From positions 62,001 through 126,000 of the forward strand of contig NZ_CAMRAN010000003.1 in NCBI RefSeq assembly GCF_947039875.1: DNA of 64,000 nt, in the 5' to 3' direction. This stretch comes from an uncultured Photobacterium sp. GTDB lineage: Bacteria; Pseudomonadota; Gammaproteobacteria; Enterobacterales; Vibrionaceae. The translations under genes were made by a program, and so were the position numbers. The first letter of the stretch is position 1; the number at the start of each line of letters is the position of its first letter. A model generated the notes under the pieces. The model worked only from the letters and a program-made list of their open reading frames with translations, was not told the origin of the DNA and ran no database searches. Below, in pieces: positions 22,392 through 34,386 of this stretch.

Positions 22392-23390
22392 TCAGTCATT
22401 ATTTGATTGGGTTGTTTGATGGTGATCTAATTGTTGTTGAAACCATGCAGGCACTGTGTGCTCTAACCAAAATTGTGGTTTGAGTAAGCTACCATTGATA
22501 AAACCGACATGACCACCAGTAGCTGATAAATCATAACGAATGTTGGCAGGTAATGGCTGTGATGGAATAACATCGCTGTTCATAAACGGATCATCTTTAG
22601 CATGAATGATCCGTAAAGGACGACGAATGTTTGTCAGTTGCAGTAAGCCACTGCAACGTTGATAGTAGTCATTAGCATTTTTGAAACCATGTAATGGTGC
22701 CGTTACCGCTTGATCAAATTGCCACACATTGTTAATTGATGCTAACTGTTGCTGATTAATGGGCATGGTGTGAGGCTGACGTTCAATCTTTTGTGCAATG
22801 GTGCGTTTAAGTGATGTTAGTAAGTAGCGTTGATATACCCGTGAGAACCCTTGCTGAATACGATCAGAACAAGAGGCAAGGTTAAGTGGTGGTGAAATCG
22901 CTTGAGCTGCAATCAGTTCACTATTATTAGGATAGTTAGCTAAGTAATTAATCAACACATTACCACCTAGAGATACCCCAACAGCCATAAATGGGCGTTG
23001 GGGAAATTGCTGCCGTAGCCATTGAATCAAGAAACGTACATCTTTGATGTCACCGGAATGATAGCTTTGTGGATGACGATTTAATTCACCGCTGCAGCCT
23101 CTAAAATGCATCATTACTCCAAGCCAGCCTTGCTGTTTGGCGGCCATCAATAAGCCATTAGCATAAGGGCTGTTAAAACTGCCTTCTAAACCATGTAATA
23201 AAATCATCAATGGCTGGTGGTGGTTAGTGTGGTCTGGCTGTTCTGTCCAAGCGAGATCGATAAAATCGTCATCAGGCATTTCAAGGCGTTGAGTGATAGG
23301 GGTAAAGAGGGGCTGGCGACGAATAAAGCGAGGTAATAAGGTTTGTAAGTGGGGATTACTTAATCCGATAGCAGCGCTAAATGGTTGCAT
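22392..23390 (-). CDS. yheT: Alpha/beta hydrolase YheT
   Basis: LSNPHLQTLLPRFIRR...LLHGLEGSFNSPYANGLL...HFRGCSGELNRHP. Confidence 0.92.
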   Translation of the reverse strand: MQPFSAAIGLSNPHLQTLLPRFIRRQPLFTPITQRLEMPDDDFIDLAWTEQPDHTNHHQPLMILLHGLEGSFNSPYANGLLMAAKQQGWLGVMMHFRGCSGELNRHPQSYHSGDIKDVRFLIQWLRQQFPQRPFMAVGVSLGGNVLINYLANYPNNSELIAAQAISPPLNLASCSDRIQQGFSRVYQRYLLTSLKRTIAQKIERQPHTMPINQQQLASINNVWQFDQAVTAPLHGFKNANDYYQRCSGLLQLTNIRRPLRIIHAKDDPFMNSDVIPSQPLPANIRYDLSATGGHVGFINGSLLKPQFWLEHTVPAWFQQQLDHHQTTQSNND

Positions 23391-23453
23391 GTAATGTCCT
23401 TGATCTTAATAAAAACGCCGTAGTAATAAAACTATCACTACGGCGTTAAATGA

Positions 23454-25376
23454 TCACTCAGCGTTAAGCTGGCTTTCCATTTCTTCTAGTTGTTCTTGTA
23501 GTTCCATCCAGGCAACTTCAATGTCTTCAAGATCGGATTTAGCGTTGCCTTGAAGTTTTAACTGTTCATTCATTTGCGCTTTATTTTCAGGCTCATAAAT
23601 GGTGCTATCACTTAATGCCGTTTCTGCTGCAGTGATGATTGCATTGAGCTTATCCATTTGCTTTTCAAGCTTGGTGATCTCTTTGCGAATTGGAGCGGTT
23701 TGTTTACGGAATTCAGCATCTAAGCGTTTTTGTTCTTTACGTGATGCAGCACTGTTGTCTTTATTGGTTTCAGGTTTTGCTGCCTGTTGTTCACGACGTT
23801 CATTACGTTGTTGTTCACTTAACCATTTGTGGTAATCACTTAAATCACCATCAAAAGGGACTACTTGGCGATCGTGAACCAAGTATAAATCATCGGTCGT
23901 TGCACGGAGTAAGTAACGGTCATGGCTAACAATAACCATTGCGCCTTCATAAGATTGTAACGCGAAGGTCAGTGCTTGACGCATATCTAAGTCAAGGTGG
24001 TTAGTCGGTTCATCGAGTAACAATAGGTTTGGACGTTGCCAAACAATTAACGCTAATACCAAGCGCGCTTTTTCACCGCCAGAAAACGGGCCGACTTTCT
24101 CTAGTGCTTTATCACCAATAAAACCAAAACTACCTAAGTAATCACGCAGTTGTTGTTCGGTTGAATTTGGTGCGATACGTGCCATGTGTTGAACTGGTGT
24201 ATCATCAAGGTATAAGGTTTCTAATTGATGCTGAGCAAAGTAGCCAATTTTAACCCCTTGTGAGAACGCCATATCACCGGCTTTAGCGGGTAAATCACCC
24301 GCGAGCATTTTAATTAAGGTTGATTTACCGGCACCATTACGCCCCAGTAATCCAATTCGGCTTCCCGGCACTAAATTTAAGCGGATCTTTTCTAGAATCA
24401 GTAAATCATCATAACCAGCAGCGACATGATCCATCATTAGTATCGGATTTGGCAGTGCGCTGGGTTCTCTAAACTCAAATGTAAATGGGTTATCAAGCTG
24501 CGCTGGCAGTACTTTCTCCATCCGTTCTAATGCTTTAATGCGGCTTTGCGCTTGGCGTGCTTTGCTGGCTTTGTAACGAAAGCGTTCGATATATGACTGC
24601 ATGTGCGTCATTTGCTTCTGTTGCTTTTGAAACATTGCTTGTTGCAATACCAGTTTTTCTGCGCGTTGAACTTCAAACGAGGAATAGTTACCGGTGTAAC
24701 TGTTCATGGTTTGGTTTTCAACGTGAATAATACGGTTAATAACCGGGTCTAAGAAATCACGGTCATGGGAAATCAGCACTAAGGTACCACGATAGCTTTG
24801 AAGCCATTTCTCAAGCCACATTACCGCATCAAGATCTAAGTGGTTAGTGGGCTCATCGAGTAATAACAGATCAGAACGGCATAGTAGTGCTTGAGCAAGG
24901 TTTAAACGCATGCGCCAACCACCAGAGAACTGGGTTAAGTTCCACTGCATTTGGTGTTGTGAAAAGCCTAAACCATTGAGTAATTCAGCGGCACGGGCAT
25001 TAATGCTGTAGCCACCGATAGTGTCAATTTTACCGTGTAATTCAGCAACTTTATTGCCGTTATCTGCCAGTTCTGCTGCAATTAATTGACGTTCAAGTTC
25101 ACGGTATTCACGATCACCATCAATGACATATTCAATTGCCGCGCGTTCCAGTGCTGGAGTTTCCTGAGCTACCCACGCTAATTCCCAATTACTTGGAAAC
25201 TGACAATTACCGCCATCTAAGCTGAGTTCATTTTTAAGTAATGCAAATAAGGTTGATTTACCACAACCATTTTTACCTACCAGGCCTACTTTATCGCCAG
25301 GGTTAATGGTTGCTGTGGCATTTTCAAGCAGAACTTTACCACCACGTAGAAGTTGGATATCTGAAAAGATAATCAT
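23454..25376 (-). CDS. yheS: ABC-F family ATPase YheS
   Basis: Two ABC cassettes (GKNGCGKSTLF, GRNGAGKSTLI), LSGGW/FSGGE signatures, coiled-coil tail. Confidence 0.93.
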   Translation of the reverse strand: MIIFSDIQLLRGGKVLLENATATINPGDKVGLVGKNGCGKSTLFALLKNELSLDGGNCQFPSNWELAWVAQETPALERAAIEYVIDGDREYRELERQLIAAELADNGNKVAELHGKIDTIGGYSINARAAELLNGLGFSQHQMQWNLTQFSGGWRMRLNLAQALLCRSDLLLLDEPTNHLDLDAVMWLEKWLQSYRGTLVLISHDRDFLDPVINRIIHVENQTMNSYTGNYSSFEVQRAEKLVLQQAMFQKQQKQMTHMQSYIERFRYKASKARQAQSRIKALERMEKVLPAQLDNPFTFEFREPSALPNPILMMDHVAAGYDDLLILEKIRLNLVPGSRIGLLGRNGAGKSTLIKMLAGDLPAKAGDMAFSQGVKIGYFAQHQLETLYLDDTPVQHMARIAPNSTEQQLRDYLGSFGFIGDKALEKVGPFSGGEKARLVLALIVWQRPNLLLLDEPTNHLDLDMRQALTFALQSYEGAMVIVSHDRYLLRATTDDLYLVHDRQVVPFDGDLSDYHKWLSEQQRNERREQQAAKPETNKDNSAASRKEQKRLDAEFRKQTAPIRKEITKLEKQMDKLNAIITAAETALSDSTIYEPENKAQMNEQLKLQGNAKSDLEDIEVAWMELQEQLEEMESQLNAE

Positions 25377-25632
25377 CGATAGCGCCGGGGACGTGCCCGC
25401 TCCACAAAATTAAACGGAAATCATGCTCAGGAGTCTAACCCAAACTTGAACGACTGGCTAACCTCACGCTGAGTTCACCGCTCTGGTAATGTGATGATGT
25501 CTGGCTGATTAAAATAGAAATATCAACTAAACAATCATATTAAGTAACAATTAGGTATGATGGTTAACAATTAGACGTGCAATGTTTTATAACGGCGTTA
25601 CTTCATCTGTCAAATGACGTGCAAAGGACAAT

Positions 25633-26208
25633 ATGACTGATTTGAAAATATTAATTATCTTTGCGCATCCTGATTCACAAGAGTCAGTGGCTAACCATGC
25701 GTTACTCAATGAAGTAAAACACTTATCCCATGTCACAGTACATGATCTGTATGCTACTTATCCTGATTTTTTTATTGATGAAGTAGCAGAACGCACACGA
25801 GTGGCCGCTCATGATGTGATTATATTTCAACATCCCTTATATATGTATTCTTGCCCGGCATTACTTAAAGAATGGCTTGATCGGGTACTAAGTAAAGGGT
25901 TTGCACATGGTGAGGGGACAGCAACCAAAGGTAAATATTGGCGATCGGTGATTACCACCGGTGGTGCGGCTGAGGCTTATAGTCCTGATGGTTATAACCG
26001 TTGCAGTATTGACGATATTTTAAAGCCGTTTGAATTGTGTGCAGACCTTTGTCGAATGCAGTGGTTACCGCCGTTAGTAGTGCATTGGGCTCGGCGAATT
26101 CCTGAGTTGGAGCGCCAGCAGCATGCACAATGGTATCGGCAGTGGTTAATCAACCCTCATCAAAACGATCCGCAATTACCGCTAATCACAGGAGATCGCC
26201 ATGGATAA
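25633..26208 (+). CDS. kefG: Glutathione-regulated potassium-efflux ancillary protein KefG
   Basis: Flavodoxin-like NQO family; overlaps kefB. Confidence 0.92.
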   Translation: MTDLKILIIFAHPDSQESVANHALLNEVKHLSHVTVHDLYATYPDFFIDEVAERTRVAAHDVIIFQHPLYMYSCPALLKEWLDRVLSKGFAHGEGTATKGKYWRSVITTGGAAEAYSPDGYNRCSIDDILKPFELCADLCRMQWLPPLVVHWARRIPELERQQHAQWYRQWLINPHQNDPQLPLITGDRHG

Positions 26209-28006
26209 TGACTTTTTAGTGGTGACTGTGATTTTTTTAGGGGCTGCCATTATTGCGGTGCCATTAGCACAACGGTTAGGTTTAGGATCTGTGCTGGGGT
26301 ATCTAATTGCGGGGATCTGTATTGGTCCATGGGGATTGGGATTAATCTCTGATGTAGACGCTATGTTGCATTTCTCTGAATTTGGGGTGGTGCTACTGTT
26401 GTTTTTGATAGGCTTAGAACTTAACCCTAAAAAATTATGGCAAATGCGCAAACCTATTTTAGGGTTGGGAGGCAGTCAAGTGGTGATCTCTAGCATCGTA
26501 ATAGCTGTTATTGCTTTTAGCTGTAGTCATTTTTTTCCAGCTCTTGGTTGGCGTGATGCGATTGTTATCGGCATGGGATTGGGATTGTCGTCAACCGCGA
26601 TTGCATTACGGGTGATAGATGAGCAACAATTAAGTGGTAGCGAAACGGGTCAATCAGGATTTGCAGTGCTGTTATTTCAAGATATTGCCGTTATTCCAAT
26701 GTTAGCATTATTACCGCTATTAGCCGGAAATGCGGGCGGCAGTTGGCTGGATGGCATTTGGATGTTAAGTAGTATTGTTATTTTCTTAGTCGCTGGACAT
26801 TTTTTATTACGGCCACTGTTTCGTTATGTCGTCATGAGTGGTGTACGTGAACTGTTTAATGTCGCCGCTTTATTGTTGGTGGTGGGTATTGCGCTGATTA
26901 TGCAGATGATCGGTCTATCAATGGCACTCGGTGCTTTTCTGGCCGGCGTACTATTGGCAGAAAGTGAATATCGACATGAGCTTGAAATTGCTATTGAACC
27001 TTTTAAAGGATTATTACTGGGATTGTTTTTTATCTCGGTTGGCATGGCGGTTAATCTGGGATTGTTACTACAATACCCATTACAAATTTTAGCTGCAGTT
27101 ATTGCTTTAGTGATGATTAAAGCCAGCATATTATATGTCTTAGCGCGTCTATTCGGTGTTGAAACGAAAGCGCGCAGCCAAATGGCGGCTATTTTAAGTC
27201 AAGGTGGTGAATTTGCTTTTGTGTTATTTACGGCAGCTAAAGCTGATGGATTATTAAGTGGTGAGTTAGCACCGCTGTTATTAGTGGTGGTGAGTTTATC
27301 AATGATGACCACTCCGCTGATTTTACAGATACAAAAGCGTTGGTATGTGCGTAGTTTTAAAGCTAAAGATACACAACCACCACCGTCGAATGTGATTGAT
27401 CGTCAGCCTCGTGTCATTATTACCGGGTTTGGACGCTTTGGGCAGGTGGTGGGGCGGTTACTGTTTGCCAATAAAATTCGCGTTACTGTACTAGAGCGCG
27501 ATCCCAGTCAAATTCAATTTTTACGTAAATTTGGTTATAAAGTGTATTACGGTGATGCAACCCAATTGGATTTATTACGATCAGCAGGTGCTGATAATGC
27601 TGAAGCCTTAATTATTTGTACCGATGATCCCAGTGAAGTCATAGAGGTCGTGACACTTTGCCAACAACATTTTCCACGATTGAAATTAATGGCTCGTGCA
27701 CGTAGTCGAGTTGAAGCGCATCAATTATTGAGTTACGGAGTGGAATGCTTTTCACGTGAAACATTTGAAGGAGCTCTTGATTTAGGTCGTCAAGCCCTCA
27801 TATCTTTAGGTATGCATCCTTATAAAGCGAATCGTGCTCAGGCGCATTTTCGTAAAATCGATAGCCAAGCATTACGTGATTTATTGCCTCAGCATAGTGA
27901 AGATGTCAATTTGGCTTCACGTCAAAAAGAAGCGCGTAAAGAGCTAGAAGATATTTTTGATCGTGAGATGCGCGGAGAACAACAACGCTACCAAGGTTGG
28001 GATTAA
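26201..28006 (+). CDS. kefB: Glutathione-regulated potassium/proton antiporter KefB
   Basis: CPA2 antiporter plus TrkA-N domain ([22 protein letters not shown]). Confidence 0.94.
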   Translation: MDNDFLVVTVIFLGAAIIAVPLAQRLGLGSVLGYLIAGICIGPWGLGLISDVDAMLHFSEFGVVLLLFLIGLELNPKKLWQMRKPILGLGGSQVVISSIVIAVIAFSCSHFFPALGWRDAIVIGMGLGLSSTAIALRVIDEQQLSGSETGQSGFAVLLFQDIAVIPMLALLPLLAGNAGGSWLDGIWMLSSIVIFLVAGHFLLRPLFRYVVMSGVRELFNVAALLLVVGIALIMQMIGLSMALGAFLAGVLLAESEYRHELEIAIEPFKGLLLGLFFISVGMAVNLGLLLQYPLQILAAVIALVMIKASILYVLARLFGVETKARSQMAAILSQGGEFAFVLFTAAKADGLLSGELAPLLLVVVSLSMMTTPLILQIQKRWYVRSFKAKDTQPPPSNVIDRQPRVIITGFGRFGQVVGRLLFANKIRVTVLERDPSQIQFLRKFGYKVYYGDATQLDLLRSAGADNAEALIICTDDPSEVIEVVTLCQQHFPRLKLMARARSRVEAHQLLSYGVECFSRETFEGALDLGRQALISLGMHPYKANRAQAHFRKIDSQALRDLLPQHSEDVNLASRQKEARKELEDIFDREMRGEQQRYQGWD

Positions 28007-28021
28007 TCAAGGAGTGATTCA

Positions 28022-28231
28022 ATGAACAAAAAACGGTTTATTGCAGGAGCAGTGTGTCCGAATTGCCAAATACAAGATACATTACGCTGGTGGCAACAAC
28101 ATGATATTGAATATATTGAATGTGCGCTATGTCATCACCTTGATACACGTTTGCCACAGTCAGTAAAAGAAAGTGAACAACTTTCTTCAGCAACCAAACA
28201 ACAAGTGATAGGGATTTTTAAACCAGAGTAA
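28022..28231 (+). CDS. yheV: YheV family zinc-ribbon protein
   Basis: MNKKRFIAGAVCPNCQIQDTLRWW...CALCHHLD; between kefB and slyD. Confidence 0.88.
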   Translation: MNKKRFIAGAVCPNCQIQDTLRWWQQHDIEYIECALCHHLDTRLPQSVKESEQLSSATKQQVIGIFKPE

Positions 28232-28314
28232 TGTGATAATGGCATCTCAATGGTATTATCCTGTATGATGTGGAAACGAAAACTATCACCCCAAGCTTAA
28301 ATTTTGGAGTTAAC

Positions 28315-28893
28315 ATGAAAGTCGCTAAAGACACAGTAGTAAGCTTAGCTTACCAAGTGAAAACTGAAGAAGGTATCGTTGTCGATCAATCAACAGTTGA
28401 AGTACCTCTTGATTACCTACACGGTCATAACAACCTTATTCCTGGTCTGGAAAAAGCGCTTGAAGGTCACGTGGCAGGCGACAAGTTTGAAATCACTGTT
28501 GCTCCTGAAGAAGCTTATGGTGAGCACATGGACGAAATGGTTCAGCGTGTTCCTGCAAATGTATTCCAAGGTGTTGATGAAATCACTGTTGGCATGCGTT
28601 TCCTTGCAGATACTGATCAAGGTCCAATCCCTGTAGAAGTTACTGAAGTTGACGGTGACGAAGTTGTTGTTGATGGCAACCACATGCTTGCTGGCCAAAC
28701 ATTAGGTTTTGATGTCGAAGTTGTTGCTGTACGTGCTGCAACTGAAGAAGAAATCGAACACGGTCACCTACACCAAGGTGGCGGTTGTGGCGATCACGGT
28801 GACGACGATTGCTGTGGCGGTGAGCATGGTCACGGTAATGATGAAGGTTGTTGCGGTGGCGAAGGTAAGGGCGGCTGCGGCTGTTCTCACTAA
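28315..28893 (+). CDS. slyD: FKBP-type peptidyl-prolyl isomerase / Ni metallochaperone SlyD
   Basis: MKVAKDTVVSLAYQVKTEEG...; His/Cys-rich tail CGDHGDDDCCGGEHGHG...GCGCSH. Confidence 0.96.
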   Translation: MKVAKDTVVSLAYQVKTEEGIVVDQSTVEVPLDYLHGHNNLIPGLEKALEGHVAGDKFEITVAPEEAYGEHMDEMVQRVPANVFQGVDEITVGMRFLADTDQGPIPVEVTEVDGDEVVVDGNHMLAGQTLGFDVEVVAVRAATEEEIEHGHLHQGGGCGDHGDDDCCGGEHGHGNDEGCCGGEGKGGCGCSH

Positions 28894-28913
28894 TCACATT
28901 TATTGTGATCATA

Positions 28914-28942
28914 AAAAGGAAGCCTCGGCTTCCTTTTTTGTT
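28914..28942 (+). terminator. Terminator after slyD
   Basis: AAAAAGGAAGCCTCGGCTTCCTTTTTTG. Confidence 0.85.
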
Positions 28943-28964
28943 TTTTATCTTGTCGAACTTCGAT

Positions 28965-29186
28965 TTAATAATGTGGCGGTGGCGTTTCTTCTGACTCGTC
29001 TGCCATATTAGAGGTTTGCATACCTTTAACTTTACCGACCATAAACTTAAGTTGTACTTCCATTCGATCAATCATAAATTGCTGCTTCGTTAGCGCATCA
29101 TTTAATTCATCAATGGTCTGTTCTTGGAAGGCGAGTTTCATCTCAAGTTCATCAAGACGGCTTTGTAGTTGTTGTATCTCATTCAT
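28965..29186 (-). CDS. slyX: SlyX family protein
   Basis: [49 protein letters not shown]...PPPHY; track start adds 53 non-conserved codons. Confidence 0.93.
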   Translation of the reverse strand: MNEIQQLQSRLDELEMKLAFQEQTIDELNDALTKQQFMIDRMEVQLKFMVGKVKGMQTSNMADESEETPPPHY

Positions 29187-29196
29187 GGGATATCTT

Positions 29197-30174
29197 TCAG
29201 TCGGTTGACCAGGCTTGAGCGTAACCGGCAGATGAGCCAGCGACAACATTACCTGTAGGGCTAATAGCGACATCATACACCACTGCTGTGGCGGGTCGAG
29301 CCCTTGACTGTACTTCCGCCCGCCAATCTTTGATATTTTCACCATTATCTGTGCGCCATAATTCGACTCGGCGTGACGGTGATCCCGTTACCAAAAATTG
29401 ACCATCATCAGAAAAACGTGCACTTGAAAGAGTTTGATAACGTACTTTCATCGCTAATTGAGTGATTTTGTTGCCCGTGGTCAAGTCCCAAATAATATTG
29501 TCATTATTATCTGTAGCAGAAAAAGCGAATTTTCCATCGCGTTGCAGTGCGACTTGGTTGACACGGCTGCTATGCTTAAATGAATAAATAATCTGCCCGC
29601 TGTGGGTATCCCATAAATAGGCATGGCGGTCATCCCCCCCTGAAAGGGCATAGCGGCCATTGGCAGAAAGGGCAACACTATTAACATTGTTTCGATGTGC
29701 TAAAAATTCGAGCCGTCGACCATTTGTCAGATCAATAAACAAGGCTTTACCGTTATTTAATGCTAACAATACGTCAGTGCCATTGTCGGCGATAGCGATA
29801 TCTTGAATTTTTGCGTTGTCAATTGACCATAAACCATGGGCTTGTGACCACCCCAAATCCCATACTGCAAAATTTTGCGTTGTTGCGGTTATGGCATAAC
29901 GATTGTTATCAGATATATAACTTGTTATCACGCTATTGTGATATTGATCTTGAGAACCAAAATCAGCTAACTTTTTGTTTTGCTGTAAATCCCATAGCGC
30001 GATACCTTGTATGTTTGTACTAATAAGTGCAAAACGGCCATCACGGCTAAGGCTTAAACTCGTGCTGCCTTGTTGAGCAAGATGCCAGCGTTGAGTTTCT
30101 GAATTAAGGAAAAAACAACCGCTTAAGGAAAAGGTAGATAAAAGTAGACTAACTAACAAAAATTTCTTGTACAT
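29197..30174 (-). CDS. WD40-repeat (beta-propeller) lipoprotein
   Basis: Signal peptide with lipobox LSGC; repeated blade motifs ([30 protein letters not shown]...). Confidence 0.85.
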   Translation of the reverse strand: MYKKFLLVSLLLSTFSLSGCFFLNSETQRWHLAQQGSTSLSLSRDGRFALISTNIQGIALWDLQQNKKLADFGSQDQYHNSVITSYISDNNRYAITATTQNFAVWDLGWSQAHGLWSIDNAKIQDIAIADNGTDVLLALNNGKALFIDLTNGRRLEFLAHRNNVNSVALSANGRYALSGGDDRHAYLWDTHSGQIIYSFKHSSRVNQVALQRDGKFAFSATDNNDNIIWDLTTGNKITQLAMKVRYQTLSSARFSDDGQFLVTGSPSRRVELWRTDNGENIKDWRAEVQSRARPATAVVYDVAISPTGNVVAGSSAGYAQAWSTD

Positions 30175-30360
30175 TAAGCTCTGGTTCCGCTTTATTAGGG
30201 TAACTAGATAGAAGAAATAAATCTGATTAAATAACTGCAGCGCTAAATATTTACAGTTACTTAATCAGACTGGTAGTAGTATATTGATATAATTTCGTTT
30301 TCATACTAATAAACACAGTGTAAAAGTGAGGCATGACCTCAATGACTGATGGAGAAATAC

Positions 30361-31212
30361 ATGAAGCCTATTTTAAAAATGTCTGTATTAGCAGCAACAA
30401 TCTTCCTTGTTGTCGGCTGTCAGGATGATAATAAAGCAGATACTAACAAGCCTGCTGAACCGGCAAAAGTTGAACAAACAGCTTCAGCAGCTGTAGCAAC
30501 AACTGATGCTGAATTTAAAACTGAAGATCAAAAAGCAGCATATGCTATTGGTGCATCATTAGCGCAATATTTAGCTGCTAACCTTGATCAACAAAAAGAG
30601 CTAGGTATTAGCCTTAACCGTGAAGATGTACTTGCAGGCGTTGAAGATGTATTTGCTGATAAGAGCCGCATGACACAAGAGCAAAGTCAACAAGTACTTC
30701 AATCTCTTGATCAACGTGTTGCAAAGATTGTTGAGCAGAAAGCAAAAGCTGAAGCTGAAAAGAACATTAAAGCCGGTGAAGAATTCAGCGCTAAATTTGC
30801 TAAAGAAGCTGGTGTGGTAACAACTAAATCTGGCTTGATGTATAAAGTTGAGAAAGAAGGTACTGGCGCAAAACCAGCTGCAACTGATACTGTTGAAGTG
30901 CAGTATAAAGGCATGCTAACTAACGGTACTGTATTTGATAGTTCATACCAACGTAACCAACCAGCAACTTTCCCACTAAATCAAGTTATTACTGGCTGGA
31001 CTGAAGGCGTACAATTAATGCCTGTTGGTTCTAAGTTTAAATTTGTTATTCCGCCACAACTTGCATACGGCGCGCAAGCTAATCCAAGTATTCCTGCTAA
31101 TTCTACGTTAGTTTTCGAAGTAGAATTACTAAGTATCAAAGATGCTAAGCAAGCTCAACAGCCAGCCGTTGAAGCAGTAAAAACAACAACTACAGCGACA
31201 AAAGCGCAATAA
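30361..31212 (+). CDS. fkpA: FKBP-type peptidyl-prolyl isomerase FkpA
   Basis: Lipobox VVGCQ; FKBP N and C domains; next to slyX. Track start is 30349; MKPILKMS start at 30361 preferred. Confidence 0.92.
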   Translation: MKPILKMSVLAATIFLVVGCQDDNKADTNKPAEPAKVEQTASAAVATTDAEFKTEDQKAAYAIGASLAQYLAANLDQQKELGISLNREDVLAGVEDVFADKSRMTQEQSQQVLQSLDQRVAKIVEQKAKAEAEKNIKAGEEFSAKFAKEAGVVTTKSGLMYKVEKEGTGAKPAATDTVEVQYKGMLTNGTVFDSSYQRNQPATFPLNQVITGWTEGVQLMPVGSKFKFVIPPQLAYGAQANPSIPANSTLVFEVELLSIKDAKQAQQPAVEAVKTTTTATKAQ

Positions 31213-31254
31213 GTTATCACTTTCTAGTGACAAAAAAGCGTAACTGTTGATCCA

Positions 31255-31282
31255 GACCCGGCATATGCCGGGTCTTTTTTGT
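31255..31282 (+). terminator. Terminator after fkpA
   Basis: GACCCGGCATATGCCGGGTCTTTTTTG. Confidence 0.88.
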
Positions 31283-31385
31283 TCAATTATCTGATAAACT
31301 TACTGAGAAGATTTTAAATTTTATCAATTATATTGAATGCTTGTGGTGATAGATCAGGGCGATCGCATTGTAGATAAGCAGCAAA

Positions 31386-32123
31386 ATGGAAGGTGATATC
31401 GTGATTTCAGTAGATAATTTTGGAACAGAGATAATTGTTGATAGTGACATCGTTGACAGACGAATTTTTTCTGAACACGATGATAATATTCTGCGCGCGT
31501 ATGAAGCGGTTGTTGACGGTTTAGCCGCATTAATTGGGCCATTTTGTGAAATTGTTCTGCACTCCTTAGCCGATTTAAATACCTCGGCCATCAAAATAGC
31601 CAATGGTCAGAATACAGGTCGTAAAGTAGGATCACCGATCACCGATCTTGCGTTACGCTCGTTGCGTGATATTCAAAATTCAGAACGGAATTTTTCACGT
31701 GCTTATTTCACTCGCGCTAAAGGCGGTGATTTAATGAAATCAATCACTATTGCGATTCGTAATGGTGATAATAAAGTTATCGGGTTGTTGTGCATTAACG
31801 TTAATCTTGATGTGCCATTTACTCAAATACTGCAATCGTTTATGCCAACGGATGAAGCCAAACAAGCAGCATCAAAAGTAAACTTTGCCAGTGATGTTGA
31901 TGAATTGGTGGATCAAACCGTTGAACGCACTATTGAAGAAATAAACGCAGATAAGAATGTATCTAATAATGCTAAAAATCGTCAGATAGTGATGGAGCTA
32001 TTTGATAAGGGTATTTTTGACATCAAAGATGCAATTAACCGTGTTGCTGATCGATTGAATATCTCAAAGCACACTGTTTATCTTTATATTCGTCAGCGAA
32101 AAACAGAGGATGGTGACAAGTGA
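31386..32123 (+). CDS. yheO: YheO-like PAS/HTH transcriptional regulator
   Basis: YheO-like PAS plus C-terminal HTH; directly upstream of tusDCB. Confidence 0.9.
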   Translation: MEGDIVISVDNFGTEIIVDSDIVDRRIFSEHDDNILRAYEAVVDGLAALIGPFCEIVLHSLADLNTSAIKIANGQNTGRKVGSPITDLALRSLRDIQNSERNFSRAYFTRAKGGDLMKSITIAIRNGDNKVIGLLCINVNLDVPFTQILQSFMPTDEAKQAASKVNFASDVDELVDQTVERTIEEINADKNVSNNAKNRQIVMELFDKGIFDIKDAINRVADRLNISKHTVYLYIRQRKTEDGDK

Positions 32124-32512
32124 GTCTGACTTACGCCATTGTTGTTAATGGCCCTGCTTATGGTACCCAAGCCGCACGTTCTGCTTATCAATTTTCATGT
32201 GCACTTATTGAGCTAGGACATACATTAACCCGCGTATTCTTTTATCAAGATGGGGTGTTAAATAGTAATGCCCTGACCGTTCCCGCATCTGATGAATTTG
32301 ATTTAGTTGCTGCATGGCAGCAGTTAGCACAAACGCATCAGGTTGAATTACATACCTGTGTTGCAGCCGCATTACGACGAGGTATAATTAGTGAACAAGA
32401 AGCACAACAAAATCAATTGGTTCATTATAGCCTAGCGTCAGGATTTGAAGCTGTCGGACTGGGTGGTCTCGCTGAAGTTTTACTTAGTGCTGATCGTGTA
32501 ATTCAATTTTGA
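32120..32512 (+). CDS. tusD: Sulfurtransferase complex subunit TusD
   Basis: DsrE family, operon order tusDCB. Confidence 0.93.
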   Translation: MSLTYAIVVNGPAYGTQAARSAYQFSCALIELGHTLTRVFFYQDGVLNSNALTVPASDEFDLVAAWQQLAQTHQVELHTCVAAALRRGIISEQEAQQNQLVHYSLASGFEAVGLGGLAEVLLSADRVIQF

Positions 32513-32522
32513 GGTTAATTGA

Positions 32523-32879
32523 GTGAATAACTTAGGCTTTGTTTTTCGTCAGCCACCTCATGGCAGTAGTTGTGGTCGTGAAGGTTTAGATGCGTTATTG
32601 GCGGCTTCAGCTTACACTGAAGCATTAGACGTGTTTTTTATTGGTGATGGGGTATTACAACTGGTTAAGCATCAGCAGCCAGATGCTATTTTAAGTCGTA
32701 ATTATATCGCGACTTTTAAAATGCTGCCTCTGTACGATATCGAAAATATTTATGTTTGTCAGCAGTCATTAATTGAACGCGGATTAAGCGTCGATGATTT
32801 ATTAATTGACGTAAATACCTGTCCCCATTCTGAGCTGGTGACAAGATTGCATTGTTGCCACCAAATTCTCACATTTTGA
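32523..32879 (+). CDS. tusC: Sulfurtransferase complex subunit TusC
   Basis: [24 protein letters not shown]. Confidence 0.92.
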   Translation: MNNLGFVFRQPPHGSSCGREGLDALLAASAYTEALDVFFIGDGVLQLVKHQQPDAILSRNYIATFKMLPLYDIENIYVCQQSLIERGLSVDDLLIDVNTCPHSELVTRLHCCHQILTF

Positions 32880-32880
32880 G

Positions 32881-33180
32881 GTGCCGATGTTACATACTGT
32901 GACCCGATCACCATTTCAGAGCCACTCATTGGCACAATGTTTACAGTTTATTTGCGCTGGTGATGAGATCTTATTGCTCGAAGACGCTGTAATTGTCGCC
33001 TTGAGCGAAAATATTTACTTTGATTTAATAAAAAATATTGGCGTAAAAATTTATTTACTAGAAGCCGATATTATTGCGCGCGGTTTGCAAGATAAATGTG
33101 ATAAAGATCTAGATGTTATTGATTACAAAGGGTTTGTTACGCTCACTGAAAGGCATGATAAGCACATGAAATGGGCGTAA
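32881..33180 (+). CDS. tusB: Sulfurtransferase complex subunit TusB
   Basis: MLHTVTRSPFQSHSLAQCLQFICAGDEILLLEDAV. Confidence 0.92.
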   Translation: MPMLHTVTRSPFQSHSLAQCLQFICAGDEILLLEDAVIVALSENIYFDLIKNIGVKIYLLEADIIARGLQDKCDKDLDVIDYKGFVTLTERHDKHMKWA

Positions 33181-33257
33181 CAAGCCATTATTAGTAACAA
33201 TATATGGACAAAAAAGTGATTGTTTAAGAAATGATCACTTAATTGATCGTTGGTTAG

Positions 33258-33731
<474 letters not shown>

Positions 33732-33823
33732 TGGATTCCGTTAAGTAAGGCCAAACACTAAAATTATTTAATTTTGAAGAAACTGAAAAGTTTTGGATAA
33801 CCTGAAGAAGACAACGGAGATAA

Positions 33824-34297
<474 letters not shown>

Positions 34298-34386
34298 TAT
34301 AGCTGGTAATACCGCTTGGGCACAGCAGGTTTTCCTGCTGTGCCTAAACCATTTTCTAAGGTTCACCTTAGTAAGAGGATACAGCC

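Noticed and set aside
28756-28893. His/Cys-rich low-complexity tail as a novel element
   Set aside because: This is the normal metal-binding tail of SlyD.
28897-28913. ATCACATTTATTGTGAT after slyD as a CRP site
   Set aside because: Half-sites are in inverted order (TCACA...TGTGA) and it sits in the terminator region, so not a CRP operator.
28640-29071. 143-aa His/Arg-rich minus-strand ORF overlapping slyD and slyX
   Set aside because: Antisense of the SlyD metal-binding tail (RHRHHNRH...); overlaps slyX start region.
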